NCBI RefSeq assembly: GCF_000516555.1 | Contig: NZ_AZSJ01000003.1 | Span: 687,186-751,185, forward strand | Direction: 5' to 3' | Origin: Afipia sp. P52-10 | GTDB taxonomy: Bacteria > Pseudomonadota > Alphaproteobacteria > Rhizobiales > Xanthobacteraceae | DNA length: 64,000 nucleotides | Part shown: one piece after another, positions 10,137 to 20,084 of the stretch | How the letters are laid out: the number at the start of each line of letters is the position of its first letter | How positions within the stretch are numbered: position 1 is the first letter of the stretch | Program-made: the position numbers and the translations under genes | Notes under the pieces: generated by a model | What the model saw: the letters and a program-made list of their open reading frames with translations, nothing else | What the model was told of the DNA's origin: nothing | Database searches by the model: none

Positions 10137-10715
10137 TCAGAGGCCGAGCCGCTTCTCGGCATCGCCGATCCAGCGCCGCAGCGCCGGAAAGGCTTCAAGG
10201 TCGAAGCCACCTTCATGGGCGACGCGCGTGTAGGCAAGCAGCGCCACGTCGGCGAGCGAAAACGCCGCACCGACCAGAAAGCGCGTCTCGGCCAGCCGAT
10301 GCTCCATCCGCTGGAGCGCCGCATCGCCGCGCTTGACCCTGTCGGGATCGCGCTCGGAGGCAGCCTTGCCGAGATAGACCATCTGGAAACGGCAGACTGC
10401 GATGTACGGCTCGTGGCTGTATTGTTCCCAGAACAGCCACTCGTCCATCTTGGCGGCATCGAACGGATCGCGCGGGATGAGATCGCTGTCGCGGGCGAGA
10501 TAGCGGATGATCGCGTTGGACTGCGCGAGCGTGCGGCCGTCATCGAAAACGAGCACCGGCACCTGGCCCGCGGGATTGAGCTTCAGGAACTCCGCCGTGC
10601 GCGACTGCCCCGTCATGATGTCGATGGCGACCCAGCGGTAGCGCAGAGCGAGATGGTCGCACACCCATTTCACCTTCAGGCAATTGCCGGACTTGGTGTC
10701 GCCGTAGATGTCCAT
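10137..10715 (-). CDS. Glutathione S-transferase family protein
   Basis: A 192-aa protein with an N-terminal thioredoxin-fold domain (1-80, with NPAGQVPVL and the glutathione-contacting QSNAI) and a C-terminal helical domain (90-190, with FSLADVALLAY). It likely conjugates or reduces electrophiles using glutathione. Length is slightly short for the family but both domains are complete. It shares its fold and key motifs with the second transferase at 31930, and the two are clearly diverged. Confidence 0.9.
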   Translation of the reverse strand: MDIYGDTKSGNCLKVKWVCDHLALRYRWVAIDIMTGQSRTAEFLKLNPAGQVPVLVFDDGRTLAQSNAIIRYLARDSDLIPRDPFDAAKMDEWLFWEQYSHEPYIAVCRFQMVYLGKAASERDPDRVKRGDAALQRMEHRLAETRFLVGAAFSLADVALLAYTRVAHEGGFDLEAFPALRRWIGDAEKRLGL

Positions 10716-10902
10716 GATTGCGATATCCAGGGGCGCGATCCGCAGGTTGCTCTGTCCAGCGTACGATAGCCAGGTGCGTCGTCAGGTGGCGATAGCCAAG
10801 TTGCGACAGCTGCGCCGGCAGGCGCTCGCTGCTGCATCCGTCAAGCCAACGGCCGCCACCAGGGCATGGCGCGGCCGCAAAGCACTTGCTGGAGACGCTG
10901 GA

Positions 10903-11706
10903 TCAGAACTTGTAGCCGACGCCACCGCGAACGGTGTGAATGTTGGCATTCACACTCGAGGTGAACTGCAAATACTCGTACTCGGCGCGCACGAACAGAC
11001 CACCGAACAGCATAACGTCGACGCCGCCGCCAAGCGCGAAGCCGTAAATGAACTGGTTCTTGTTGCTGCTGCTGAGAGGCCAGTTAAAATGGTACTGCAC
11101 CACACCTGGCGCCGTGAAAGTCGTAGCATCCACCGCAACGGAGCGGTTCACGTCGGCAAGCCCCATGGCCATGCCGGCAAATGCGTAGGGCATGAAATTG
11201 TCGACAACATAGCCGCCGCGCACGCGCAACGATCCGAAGTCTTTGATCGTCATCGATGCCGCAGAGATCGTCCTCACACCCGCAACGATATTGCCTTGGT
11301 TGTACATACTCAGATTTTCGCCGGCCGAGCTGCCGCTGAACGTCCCATGCGAGTAATTGCCCTCGAAGCCCACGACGGCATTTTCCCACTGCATGTTATA
11401 GCCGACGAAACCGCCGAAGCTTGAATTGCGGTGCGAAACTGACTGCAGCGTCGGCCAAGCCGGCACATCGAACAGCTGACCTATGATCGTGTTCGAGACG
11501 AGCTGCGAGCTTATGTCCTTGTTGTAATTCCCGAACTGCATGTTGCTGGAGCCATAGCCAGCCTGACCGCCGACATAGAAACCTTCCCAGTTTCTCGACG
11601 AGCGGAACGTCGGCTCCGTATACGACCCGCGAAGGATGGGAAGATCGGCGGCGGAGGCGCTCTGCACCATCGCGACCAGGATCGCTGCAACACCAAACCG
11701 ACGCAT
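10903..11706 (-). CDS. Outer-membrane beta-barrel protein (Omp25/porin-like)
   Basis: A 267-aa exported protein. A signal peptide (1-19, ending SASA-A) is followed by the WEGFYVGGQAGYG motif typical of the rhizobial/Brucella Omp25-Omp31 group, alternating beta-strands and a final aromatic residue (GVGYKF), the usual outer-membrane assembly signal. The start MRRFGVAAI is supported by GAGGAG; an upstream Met is not. It lies next to a second outer-membrane protein gene on the same strand. Cargo or function cannot be inferred. Confidence 0.85.
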   Translation of the reverse strand: MRRFGVAAILVAMVQSASAADLPILRGSYTEPTFRSSRNWEGFYVGGQAGYGSSNMQFGNYNKDISSQLVSNTIIGQLFDVPAWPTLQSVSHRNSSFGGFVGYNMQWENAVVGFEGNYSHGTFSGSSAGENLSMYNQGNIVAGVRTISAASMTIKDFGSLRVRGGYVVDNFMPYAFAGMAMGLADVNRSVAVDATTFTAPGVVQYHFNWPLSSSNKNQFIYGFALGGGVDVMLFGGLFVRAEYEYLQFTSSVNANIHTVRGGVGYKF

Positions 11707-11791
11707 CGGCCAACTCCTCGAACCCCGAACTGCACGCAGGCCGATCATCGCCTGTTAACCTTAATCAATCGTTGTCGGCACACTTCCGCCG

Positions 11792-11824
11792 CAAAAGAAA
11801 ACGGCGCGGAAGACCGCGCCGTTT
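11792..11824 (-). terminator. Rho-independent terminator of the second outer-membrane protein gene
   Basis: A perfect 11-bp stem (11799-11809 with 11814-11824), loop aaga, followed on the minus strand by TTTTCTTTTG. It begins 22 bp after the stop codon of the gene ending at 11846 and isolates it from the next outer-membrane gene. Confidence 0.85.
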
Positions 11825-11845
11825 GAGATCGATCGTGCTTTGCGC

Positions 11846-12679
11846 TCAGCCGCGGCGCATCAACACCGGTTCTGCCGGCGGCGGCGGCTCGCAGCAGCTC
11901 CAGCGCACGCCGAGCTTCAGGTCGTGCGAGGTGATGTCGCGAAAGTGCATCGGGTTGTAGACGTTGTTGACGCCGTCGAACTGCATGATGTCGCCGGACC
12001 GCGCGCTGCCGAGATTGACGTAGCGGTACGCCAACTCCATCGTCAGGCTGTTGCTGAGCTTGTACGCAAGACCGGCATGCAGCGCCCAGGCGAAGGTGTA
12101 CTTCGATTCGTCCTTCGCATAGGCGACAGAATTGAACGGCGTGTTGACGTCGATGAAGCTCGCGATCGTCGTCCGCGCACCGCCGACGCCGACGCCGATG
12201 AACGGCGTGATGCACCACCATGTGCCGAGATCGGCATACAGGTTTACCAAGGCGAGGATTTCCGACTTGCTGGCGCGATACTCGTCGGTGAAGCTCGCGA
12301 GCCCGTTCACGCTGATGATGTCGAGCCCGTGGAAGTTCGCCTTGTTGCGATACTCCGCCGTCACGTCGGCGCGCAGCCAGGAATTGAACTGGTAACCGAC
12401 ACCGACGCCGAACAGCATGCCGCCGTCGAAGGCCATGCCCTGCGGCGAGATCGAGTAGCCGGGCAGATCGTACAGCACGTTGTTCAGGCTCTTCACGCGC
12501 TGATTGGTCATGCCGATATCGCCGCGCAGATACCAGCCGCCGAAGTCGTCGACGATCGGCGGCGGCACCGGCGCATACATCTGCGGCGGAGGCGGCGCGA
12601 TCGGCACGTCGGCCGCTTGAGCTACGGTGGAGAGCAGCGCCATCGCTCCAGCGACGACGAGAGAGTGTACGCTACGCAT
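11846..12679 (-). CDS. Outer-membrane beta-barrel protein with Pro-rich N-terminus
   Basis: A 277-aa exported protein. The signal peptide (1-23, ending AQA-A) is followed by a proline-rich stretch (28-42) and a beta-barrel with repeated WYLRGDIG, GVGVGYQF and TPFIGVGVGGA strands, typical of the rhizobial OmpA-like barrel family. It ends CCEPPPPAEP rather than with an aromatic residue, so assembly may differ. AAAGGGAC precedes the ATG. A 7-bp inverted repeat gtgagcc/ggctcac (12700-12727) lies 21 bp upstream and could fold in the leader. Confidence 0.85.
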   Translation of the reverse strand: MRSVHSLVVAGAMALLSTVAQAADVPIAPPPPQMYAPVPPPIVDDFGGWYLRGDIGMTNQRVKSLNNVLYDLPGYSISPQGMAFDGGMLFGVGVGYQFNSWLRADVTAEYRNKANFHGLDIISVNGLASFTDEYRASKSEILALVNLYADLGTWWCITPFIGVGVGGARTTIASFIDVNTPFNSVAYAKDESKYTFAWALHAGLAYKLSNSLTMELAYRYVNLGSARSGDIMQFDGVNNVYNPMHFRDITSHDLKLGVRWSCCEPPPPAEPVLMRRG

Positions 12680-13145
12680 TGGCTTCGTCCCTTTGTCGCG
12701 TGAGCCAAAAAATGTTGCGCGGCTCACTTTTCTGAAACCCAAGCGGACGATGGCACCAAAGTCTTAAGCGGCACTTAACCCTAATTCTTAACCGTGACTT
12801 TTAATCATCGCGGCGTGATTTTGGTAACGGGAAACCGCTTCATCGGGAGATGCACGCACACGCGCGCATGCTCGTACCGCCGATTGTGGCGCGCGACGGC
12901 GGCCGCTGCCACAGATGCTAATGAAGTGTTGCGAGCGGAAGCCGCCCCAAGACCCCGGCAGGCTGCGATCAGCAGCGAAGCATCAACGAATGCAGCGCGG
13001 CGAATCGCCTCGCCGCCCCTCCGACGGCGCAGACGACCGCGGATGCTGGCGCGTTTCGGATCTAGGGGAATATCAGAGCCGCAAGCTCTGGCGCTTCGTG
13101 TGACGCGGCTTCTTCATGCCAACGTCGCTCGACAACGCTTTGGTC
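12680..13145. other. 466-bp intergenic region without a convincing gene
   Basis: It contains the leader and presumed promoter of the leftward gene starting at 12679, several cttaa/ttaag motifs at 12763-12795, and a gcggcga/tcgccgc hairpin near 12999-13018. Short open frames here lack a ribosome site or recognisable sequence. Nothing else was seen. Confidence 0.6.
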
Positions 13146-14414
13146 TTACGCCTTGCCGCCGACGTTTTTCGGCAGGCTCGGCAGCAGGAAGCCGATCAGT
13201 CCCATCGCCGGCAGGAACGAGCAGACCGTGAACACGAACTCGATGCCGCGCGCGTCGGCGACTTCGCCGAGCGCCGCAGCACCGAGGCCGCCGACGCCGA
13301 ACGAGAAGCCGAAGAAGATGCCGGAAATCATGCCGACCCGATGCGGCATCAATTCCTGCGCGAACACGATGATCGCCGCGGTCGCCGACGAGATGATGAA
13401 GCCCGCGATCGCCACCAGGATCGTGCCGCTGACGAGCCCGGCATAAGGCATCGCCAACGCGAACGGCAGCGCGCCGAGGATCGACAGCCAGATCACGTAG
13501 CGGCGGCCGATGCGATCGCCGATCGGCCCGCCGAAGAACACGCCGGCGGCGTTGGCGGCCAGGAACACGAACAGGTAGACCTGCGCGGCCTGGGTCGACA
13601 CGCCGAACTTATGCATCAGGTAGAAGGTGTAGTAGCTCGACAGGCTGACGGTGTAGAGCGCCTTCGAGAACGACAGCAGCGCGAGCACGACGAGACCGAT
13701 CATGATCTTGCGCGAGGTCGGCATGCCTTCGGGCATCGCCGCCATCGCTTGCTTCTTGGTGACGATCCGCGGCTTGTACCAGCGGCCGATGTTCCACAGC
13801 ACGACGATGGCGATGAAGGCGATCGAGGAGAACCAGGCGATGCTCGGCTGGCCGAACGGCACGATCACCGCAGCGGCCAGCAGCGGCCCGACCGCAGTTC
13901 CCATGTTGCCGCCGACCTGGAACACGGCCTGCGCGAAACCGTAGCGCCCGCCGGAGGCGAGGCGGGCGATCCGCGACGACTCGGGATGGAACACGGCCGA
14001 GCCGAAGCCGACCGTCGCCGCCGCAATCAGGATCAGCGCAAAGGTGTTGGCGACGCTCAGCATGATCAGGCCGGCGAAGGTGAAGCCCATGCCGATCGCG
14101 AGCGAATAGGGCTGCGGCTTGCGATCGGTGACGATGCCGACCACCGGCTGCAGCAGCGAGGTGGTGAACTGGAACGCCATCGTAATCAGGCCGATCTGGG
14201 CGAAATCCAGCGCATAGTTCGCCTTCAGGATCGGATACACCGACGGAATCAGCGACTGCATGGTGTCGTTGAGGAAGTGCGACACGCTCAAGCCGCCGAT
14301 CACCGCATAGGCCGGGCCGCTGGCCGCAGCCTTGTCCGCAGCCGCCTGCGGCAGCTCCGGCGACACCACCGGAGCGGCAAGGGTTTCTTCCGTGACGACG
14401 ACTGGCTTATTCAC
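13146..14414 (-). CDS. MFS exporter of the fosmidomycin-resistance (Fsr) type
   Basis: A 422-aa inner-membrane transporter with about 12 hydrophobic segments. The region SHFLNDTMQSLIPSVYPIL resembles the characteristic N-terminal helix of Fsr, and the MFS loop motifs GIVTDRKP and GGPIGDRIGRR are present. The probable role is proton-driven drug or metabolite efflux. A GTG start at 14414 was chosen because GAGG lies 6 nt before it; the longer frame to 14618 is Arg-rich and overlaps an unrelated region. The N-terminal 40 residues before the first helix are Ala/Pro-rich. Confidence 0.87.
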   Translation of the reverse strand: MNKPVVVTEETLAAPVVSPELPQAAADKAAASGPAYAVIGGLSVSHFLNDTMQSLIPSVYPILKANYALDFAQIGLITMAFQFTTSLLQPVVGIVTDRKPQPYSLAIGMGFTFAGLIMLSVANTFALILIAAATVGFGSAVFHPESSRIARLASGGRYGFAQAVFQVGGNMGTAVGPLLAAAVIVPFGQPSIAWFSSIAFIAIVVLWNIGRWYKPRIVTKKQAMAAMPEGMPTSRKIMIGLVVLALLSFSKALYTVSLSSYYTFYLMHKFGVSTQAAQVYLFVFLAANAAGVFFGGPIGDRIGRRYVIWLSILGALPFALAMPYAGLVSGTILVAIAGFIISSATAAIIVFAQELMPHRVGMISGIFFGFSFGVGGLGAAALGEVADARGIEFVFTVCSFLPAMGLIGFLLPSLPKNVGGKA

Positions 14415-14565
14415 AAGCGACCTCGATCCACCGCTTTGCGCATGGCGCAGTGGTAGTCGGGGTGCGACGATTTGGCCAGCAGCAATTGGCGATGGCAGCC
14501 TTGTGGGGCGGACGACGCTGACGCTGCGTCCCACGCCCGGCCGCGGCTGGCGTTTCAACGATGCG

Positions 14566-15066
14566 TTATGTCGTCTGCGGCGTGCGCTTGCGCAGCAGGT
14601 AACGGTGGCGCCCTTCAAGCACCAGCTCGCCCTTCTGGTTATGAACTGTGCTGCGCAGGCCGACGACGCCGGTGCTCCGGTTCGGCGTCAGCTCGTCCAC
14701 CTCAAGCGCCGGATACACCGTGTCGCCGACATAGACCGGTCCCAAGAACTTGCTCGACTGCTCGATGAACGCCTTCAGCGAGTCTTCCACCATGTGCGGA
14801 AACAGGCCCGCGCCGGCCGCCGTCTGGATCACCACCTGAAATCCATGCGCCAGCATGTGCGGCATGCCGTGGCGCCGGCAGTATTCGGCATCGTAGTGGA
14901 TCGGATGGTTATCGCCGCTCGCCGCCTGAAACGCGAGGAAGATCGCGTCCGTCATGGTGCGGCTCGGCAAGACGAAGCGCTCGCCGAGCTTGAAGTCCTC
15001 GAACCAGCGCTGCTCGCCCACCATCCGGTGCGCGCGCGGATCGAACGTTCCGCCCATCTTGTTCAT
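14566..15066 (-). CDS. MaoC-family (hot-dog fold) dehydratase
   Basis: A 166-aa protein with the R-hydratase signature GDNHPIHYD (Asp52, His57), so probably a hydratase or thioester-active enzyme on acyl-CoA. The start MNKMGG is favoured over ATG 15117, which lies inside the 164-bp repeat and would add 17 residues encoded by repeat DNA. No strong ribosome site is visible, so 15057 (the second Met) is also possible. It is downstream of glmM on the same strand, but the repeats intervene. Confidence 0.8.
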   Translation of the reverse strand: MNKMGGTFDPRAHRMVGEQRWFEDFKLGERFVLPSRTMTDAIFLAFQAASGDNHPIHYDAEYCRRHGMPHMLAHGFQVVIQTAAGAGLFPHMVEDSLKAFIEQSSKFLGPVYVGDTVYPALEVDELTPNRSTGVVGLRSTVHNQKGELVLEGRHRYLLRKRTPQTT

Positions 15067-15092
15067 TTGAATGCTGCACTCTGTTGAAGACT

Positions 15093-15256
15093 CGTGGTTC
15101 GATTCCAACATTCGCATCCCGTTGCGGCAACGATCCTTGCAAAGGTTGGAATCAAAGAACCACTAGCAAACATAAAAGCTTAGTGGAGCTTTGAATTTGA
15201 CATTCGCATGGCGCACCCGCGGCTAGGCGGGATGCGAATGTCAAATCCGCTCCACT
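15093..15256. repeat. 164-bp double-hairpin repeat, copy 1
   Basis: First of two adjacent units of identical length. Palindrome A (15094-15163) has outer arms gtggttc/gaaccac and gattccaac/gttggaatc and a small inner cgttg/caacg hairpin. Palindrome B (15182-15256) has arms agtggagc/gctccact and atttgacattcgcat/atgcgaatgtcaaat with an inner cccgc/gcggg. Copy 1 has two mismatches in the aacattcgca/tgcaaaggtt arm of palindrome A. No open frame of note; not recognised as a named element. Confidence 0.9.
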
Positions 15257-15420
15257 CGTGGTTCGATTCCAACATTTGCATCTCGCTGCGGCAACGATCT
15301 TTGCAAATGTTGGAATCAAAGAACCACTAGCAAACATAAAAGCTTAGTGGAGCTTTGAATTTGACATTCGCATGGCGCACCCGCGGCTAGGCGGGATGCG
15401 AATGTCAAATCCGCTCCACT
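15257..15420. repeat. 164-bp double-hairpin repeat, copy 2
   Basis: Second unit, differing from copy 1 at 5 positions by eye, all inside palindrome A. Two of these restore perfect pairing (aacatttgca/tgcaaatgtt). Palindromes are at 15258-15327 and 15346-15420. The last two bases (CT, 15419-15420) are also the last two bases of the glmM stop codon read on the minus strand, so the repeat abuts the gene exactly. Confidence 0.9.
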
Positions 15421-16768
15421 ACGCGGCAGCCGCCGCCTGGCTGAGCGCTCCGACGATCGTATCAACGACATCCTCGACGAGATCGCGATCGTCGCCCTCG
15501 CCCATCACGCGGATCACCGGCTTGGTGCCGGAGGCGCGGATCAAGAGCCGGCCGTGGCCATTCAGCTTGCCCTCGCAGGCGGCGATCACCGACTTCACCG
15601 ACGGATCGTCGAGCGGACGGCCGTTGCGGTAGCGGACATTCTTCAGGATCTGCGGCAGCGGATCGAACCTGTGGCAGACCTCCGAGACCGGCCGATTGAG
15701 CTTGCGCACCACTGAGAGCACCTGCAGCGCGGCGACGAAGCCGTCGCCGGTGGTGTTGTAGTCGGAGAGGATGATGTGGCCGGAGGACTCGCCGCCGACA
15801 TTGCAGCCGTTGGCGAGCATCTGCTCCAGCACGTAACGGTCGCCGACCTGGGTGCGGATCAGCTTCAGGCCGATATCCGCGAGATAGCGCTCGAGGCCGA
15901 GATTGGACATCACCGTCGCCACCACCGCCGGCTGCGACAGCCGGCCGTCGTCCTTCCAGCTCTCGGCGATCACCGCCAGCAGCTGGTCGCCGTCGACGAT
16001 ATGTCCGCGCTCGTCGGTGATGATGACGCGATCGGCGTCGCCGTCCAGCGCGATGCCGATGTCCGCGCGCATCTCGCGCACCTTGCGGCTCAACGCCTCC
16101 GGCGAGGTCGAGCCGCATTCCTTGTTGATGTTGAAGCCGTCCGGCTCGACGCCCATCGCGATCACGTCGGCGCCGAGCTCCCAGAGCGCTTCCGGCACGA
16201 CCTTGTAGGCGGCGCCGTGGGCGCAATCGACGACGATGCGCAGACCTTCCAGGCTCAGCGTGCGCGGCAGGGTGCGCTTGGCGAATTCGATGTAGCGATC
16301 ATGGACGCCGTCGATGCGGCGGGCGCGGCCGATGCTGGTCGAGCCGGCGAGCTTGCGGGTCAGATCCTCGTCGAGCAGTTGCTCGATCTTCATCTCGACC
16401 TCGTCGGAAAGCTTGAAGCCGTCCGGGCCGAACAGCTTGATGCCGTTGTCGTCGAACGGATTGTGCGAGGCGGAGATCATCACGCCGAGATCGGCGCGCA
16501 TCGAGCGCGTGAGCATCGCCACCGCAGGCGTCGGCATCGGCCCGAGCTGCAGCACGTCCATGCCGACCGAGGTGAAGCCTGCCTGCAATGCGGCTTCGAT
16601 CATGTAGCCGGACAGGCGCGTATCCTTGCCGATGACGACGCGGTGGCGATGATCGCCACGCAGAAACACGAGCCCCGCGGCCTGACCGACGCGCAGCGCC
16701 AGTTCCGGCGTGATGACGCCATTGGCGCGGCCACGAATTCCATCCGTTCCAAAATGTTTTCGAACCAT
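15419..16768 (-). CDS. glmM: Phosphoglucosamine mutase
   Basis: A 449-aa cytoplasmic enzyme converting glucosamine-6-phosphate to glucosamine-1-phosphate for peptidoglycan and lipopolysaccharide precursors. The active-site phosphoserine is Ser101 (ISASHNPF), the metal loop DGDADR has Asp242, 244 and 246, and the sugar loop GGESSGH is present. In the C-terminal phosphate loop the usual RxSGTEP reads RASGTKP, with Lys416 in place of the glutamate; the rest ([10 protein letters not shown]) is normal. Length is full. TAG at the end overlaps the neighbouring repeat by two bases. GGGG precedes the ATG. Confidence 0.96.
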   Translation of the reverse strand: MVRKHFGTDGIRGRANGVITPELALRVGQAAGLVFLRGDHRHRVVIGKDTRLSGYMIEAALQAGFTSVGMDVLQLGPMPTPAVAMLTRSMRADLGVMISASHNPFDDNGIKLFGPDGFKLSDEVEMKIEQLLDEDLTRKLAGSTSIGRARRIDGVHDRYIEFAKRTLPRTLSLEGLRIVVDCAHGAAYKVVPEALWELGADVIAMGVEPDGFNINKECGSTSPEALSRKVREMRADIGIALDGDADRVIITDERGHIVDGDQLLAVIAESWKDDGRLSQPAVVATVMSNLGLERYLADIGLKLIRTQVGDRYVLEQMLANGCNVGGESSGHIILSDYNTTGDGFVAALQVLSVVRKLNRPVSEVCHRFDPLPQILKNVRYRNGRPLDDPSVKSVIAACEGKLNGHGRLLIRASGTKPVIRVMGEGDDRDLVEDVVDTIVGALSQAAAAA

Positions 16769-16951
16769 TGACGAACCCCAATACCTGCGCCTGGCAGAAC
16801 GACGCAGGCTCCCCTTGATACGTCAGGGGCTTATAATCGCTAGGCTTCGCACTTGAACTCAAAATATATGAAAGAAAGTTACCGCCGATCGCGCCCGGGG
16901 GCAATATTCTCTAAAAGGATCAGGCGGTTAACGAATTAGGTAGGGTCCGTG

Positions 16952-18528
<1,577 letters not shown>

Positions 18529-18530
<2 letters not shown>

Positions 18531-18544
18531 TCTGACGATCTGAC
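18529..18544. repeat. 8-bp tandem duplication starting in a stop codon
   Basis: gatctgac occurs at 18529-18536 and 18537-18544. Its first two bases are the last two of the TGA ending the hydroxy-acid dehydrogenase gene. Confidence 0.65.
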
Positions 18545-18563
18545 GCGAACGGCGGAGGCGGCG

Positions 18564-19163
18564 ATGACCAGCCTGCTCTATCACGACGGCAATCGCGCGC
18601 TGCAGGATGAGTTCGGCTCCACGGCGCTGGCCGAGCGGATGGAAGAAAAGATCGTGCGCACGGCGTTCACGCCGGACGACAAGACGTTCATCGAGAGCGC
18701 GATCTACTTCTTTCTCGCGACCGCCGACGCCCAAGGCCGTCCCGACTGTTCGTTCAAGGGCAGCCCCGAAGGCTTCGTTCGCGTCACCGGACCGGCGGAG
18801 CTGGCGTTCCCGGACTACGACGGCAACGGCATGTACAAGAGCCTCGGCAACCTCGACGTGAACCCGCATGTCGGGCTCTTGTTCATCGCCATGCACGGCA
18901 CGCCACGGCGGTTGCGCATCAACGGCGAGGCGCGCATCGTGCGCGGTGATCCGCTGCTGCAGGAGATTCCCGGCGCCCAGTTGATCGTCCGTCTCCAGGC
19001 GCGGGCGATCTTTCCGAACTGCCCGCGCTACATTCCGACGCTGACGCTGACTGAGCCTTCTCCCTACACGCCGGCGAAGGGCAAGCCGCCGATCGAGCCG
19101 ACGTGGAAGCAGTCCGACCGCTTCAAGGACGTGATCCCGCCCCGCTTGCCGACGGCGCCCTAA
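18564..19163 (+). CDS. Pyridoxamine 5'-phosphate oxidase-fold protein
   Basis: A 199-aa soluble protein with the split beta-barrel flavin-binding fold: ATADAQGRPDCSFKGSPEGFV and NPHVGLLFI match the core strands. It ends with a Pro-rich tail. Such proteins bind FMN, F420 or haem and reduce or store varied ligands, so it is not automatically PdxH. GGCGGAGG precedes the ATG. It lies 33 bp after the FMN hydroxy-acid dehydrogenase and is probably cotranscribed, suggesting a flavin-linked redox pair. A more distant paralogue is at 35787. Confidence 0.85.
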   Translation: MTSLLYHDGNRALQDEFGSTALAERMEEKIVRTAFTPDDKTFIESAIYFFLATADAQGRPDCSFKGSPEGFVRVTGPAELAFPDYDGNGMYKSLGNLDVNPHVGLLFIAMHGTPRRLRINGEARIVRGDPLLQEIPGAQLIVRLQARAIFPNCPRYIPTLTLTEPSPYTPAKGKPPIEPTWKQSDRFKDVIPPRLPTAP

Positions 19164-19201
19164 TCGACACAACCCATCGTCGATATGACACAACGTCAGC
19201 T

Positions 19202-19366
19202 CCTCATCCTGAGGAGCGCGGCACGCGCGTCTCGAAGGATGAGGCCCGGTTGTGCCCACATCCACGTCCTCATGGTTCGAGCGCGATGCTTATTGAGCAT
19301 GGTCCGATACGAAAACCGCTGCGCGCCTTTCGGGATCATGCGCGCACCGCTCCTCACACCATGAGG
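19202..19366. repeat. R1 intergenic element interrupted by a nested R2 element
   Basis: The left palindrome (19202-19244) matches the cctcatcctgagga element at 2044. The right palindrome has arms cctcatggttcgagcgcg (19268-19285) and a matching ...ctcctcacaccatgagg arm (19341-19366), but the loop is replaced by 55 bp (19286-19340) of a different palindromic element. CGCG lies on both sides of the inserted segment. Confidence 0.7.
19286..19340. repeat. Nested R2 palindromic element
   Basis: gagcatggtccga...aaaaccg...cgcctttcgggatcatg matches the element at 25111-25157 in order and spacing (arms gcatg-a/g-tccga and tttcgggatcatgc). It sits inside the loop of an R1 palindrome. Confidence 0.65.
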
Positions 19367-19391
19367 CCTCACCGGACGTGGACCGGCCGCC

Positions 19392-20006
19392 TCAATTCGG
19401 CACGAACCCGTCACGGCCGACGCCGACGCGGCTCGATTCCAGCGAGCCGTCGGGCTTGGTCACCGCGGGCACGGCAACCGCCGCACCGACCTTCAGTTCC
19501 GTGCGCTCACCCGGACTGAACTGACCGATCGGCGTTGCCGGCGGCACCAGAATGGTCTTCTCGCCGTCCTTGTACTTGACCTTCAACGTCTGCCCGTCCG
19601 GGCTCGCCACCGCCTCGGCCACCGCGGCATTGGTCATGGTGCTGTTCGGCAGATCCCACGGACGGAACCCATCGCCAAGCCCGCGCGCGCTTTCCGGGAA
19701 AATGGTGATCGAAATCGCCTTCTGGCGGCCGTCCGGCTGCGGCGTGCCGGCGACGCCGATATACGAACCCACTTTGATGTCGGCGAGCTGCGCCTTGGTG
19801 TAGGCGGTCACTGCGTAATTGTCCGCGAGCTTGATCGTCACATCGGCACCGTCGCGCGCCTTCACCGTCAGCACATGGCCGTCGAGCTTCTCGATGATGC
19901 CGCGGATGCGGCGGTTCTGCGCCGGTTGCGCGACCGCGTGGACGGCGAAGACCCCGACGAGGCCGGCGGCAAGCACAAGGGAAGACAGACGGGCCGATGC
20001 AGGCAT
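19392..20006 (-). CDS. Exported hypothetical protein, DUF5666-like
   Basis: A 204-aa protein with a signal peptide (1-26, AVHAVAQ-PA) followed by small OB-like beta repeats: RIRGIIEKLDGHVLTVKARDG is the kind of strand-turn unit found in DUF5666 proteins, with a second IGVAGTPQPDGRQKA unit. No cysteines or membrane helices after the signal, so probably periplasmic. GGAG precedes the ATG. Function unknown; the assignment rests on recalled motif similarity. Confidence 0.75.
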   Translation of the reverse strand: MPASARLSSLVLAAGLVGVFAVHAVAQPAQNRRIRGIIEKLDGHVLTVKARDGADVTIKLADNYAVTAYTKAQLADIKVGSYIGVAGTPQPDGRQKAISITIFPESARGLGDGFRPWDLPNSTMTNAAVAEAVASPDGQTLKVKYKDGEKTILVPPATPIGQFSPGERTELKVGAAVAVPAVTKPDGSLESSRVGVGRDGFVPN

Positions 20007-20084
20007 GACGAACTCCGAACGCGGTTGAGGCCCCGCATCAATCTCGCCTCCTGCGCCGCTATTCCAATCAGGATCGCGTGAGGA

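Noticed and set aside
15067-15117. Longer start for the MaoC gene at 15117
   Set aside because: The added residues are encoded by the 164-bp repeat and precede no better ribosome site.
15093-15420. CRISPR-like or IS-like interpretation of the repeated units
   Set aside because: Only two long units with no unique spacers, and no transposase frame or terminal inverted repeats of IS type.
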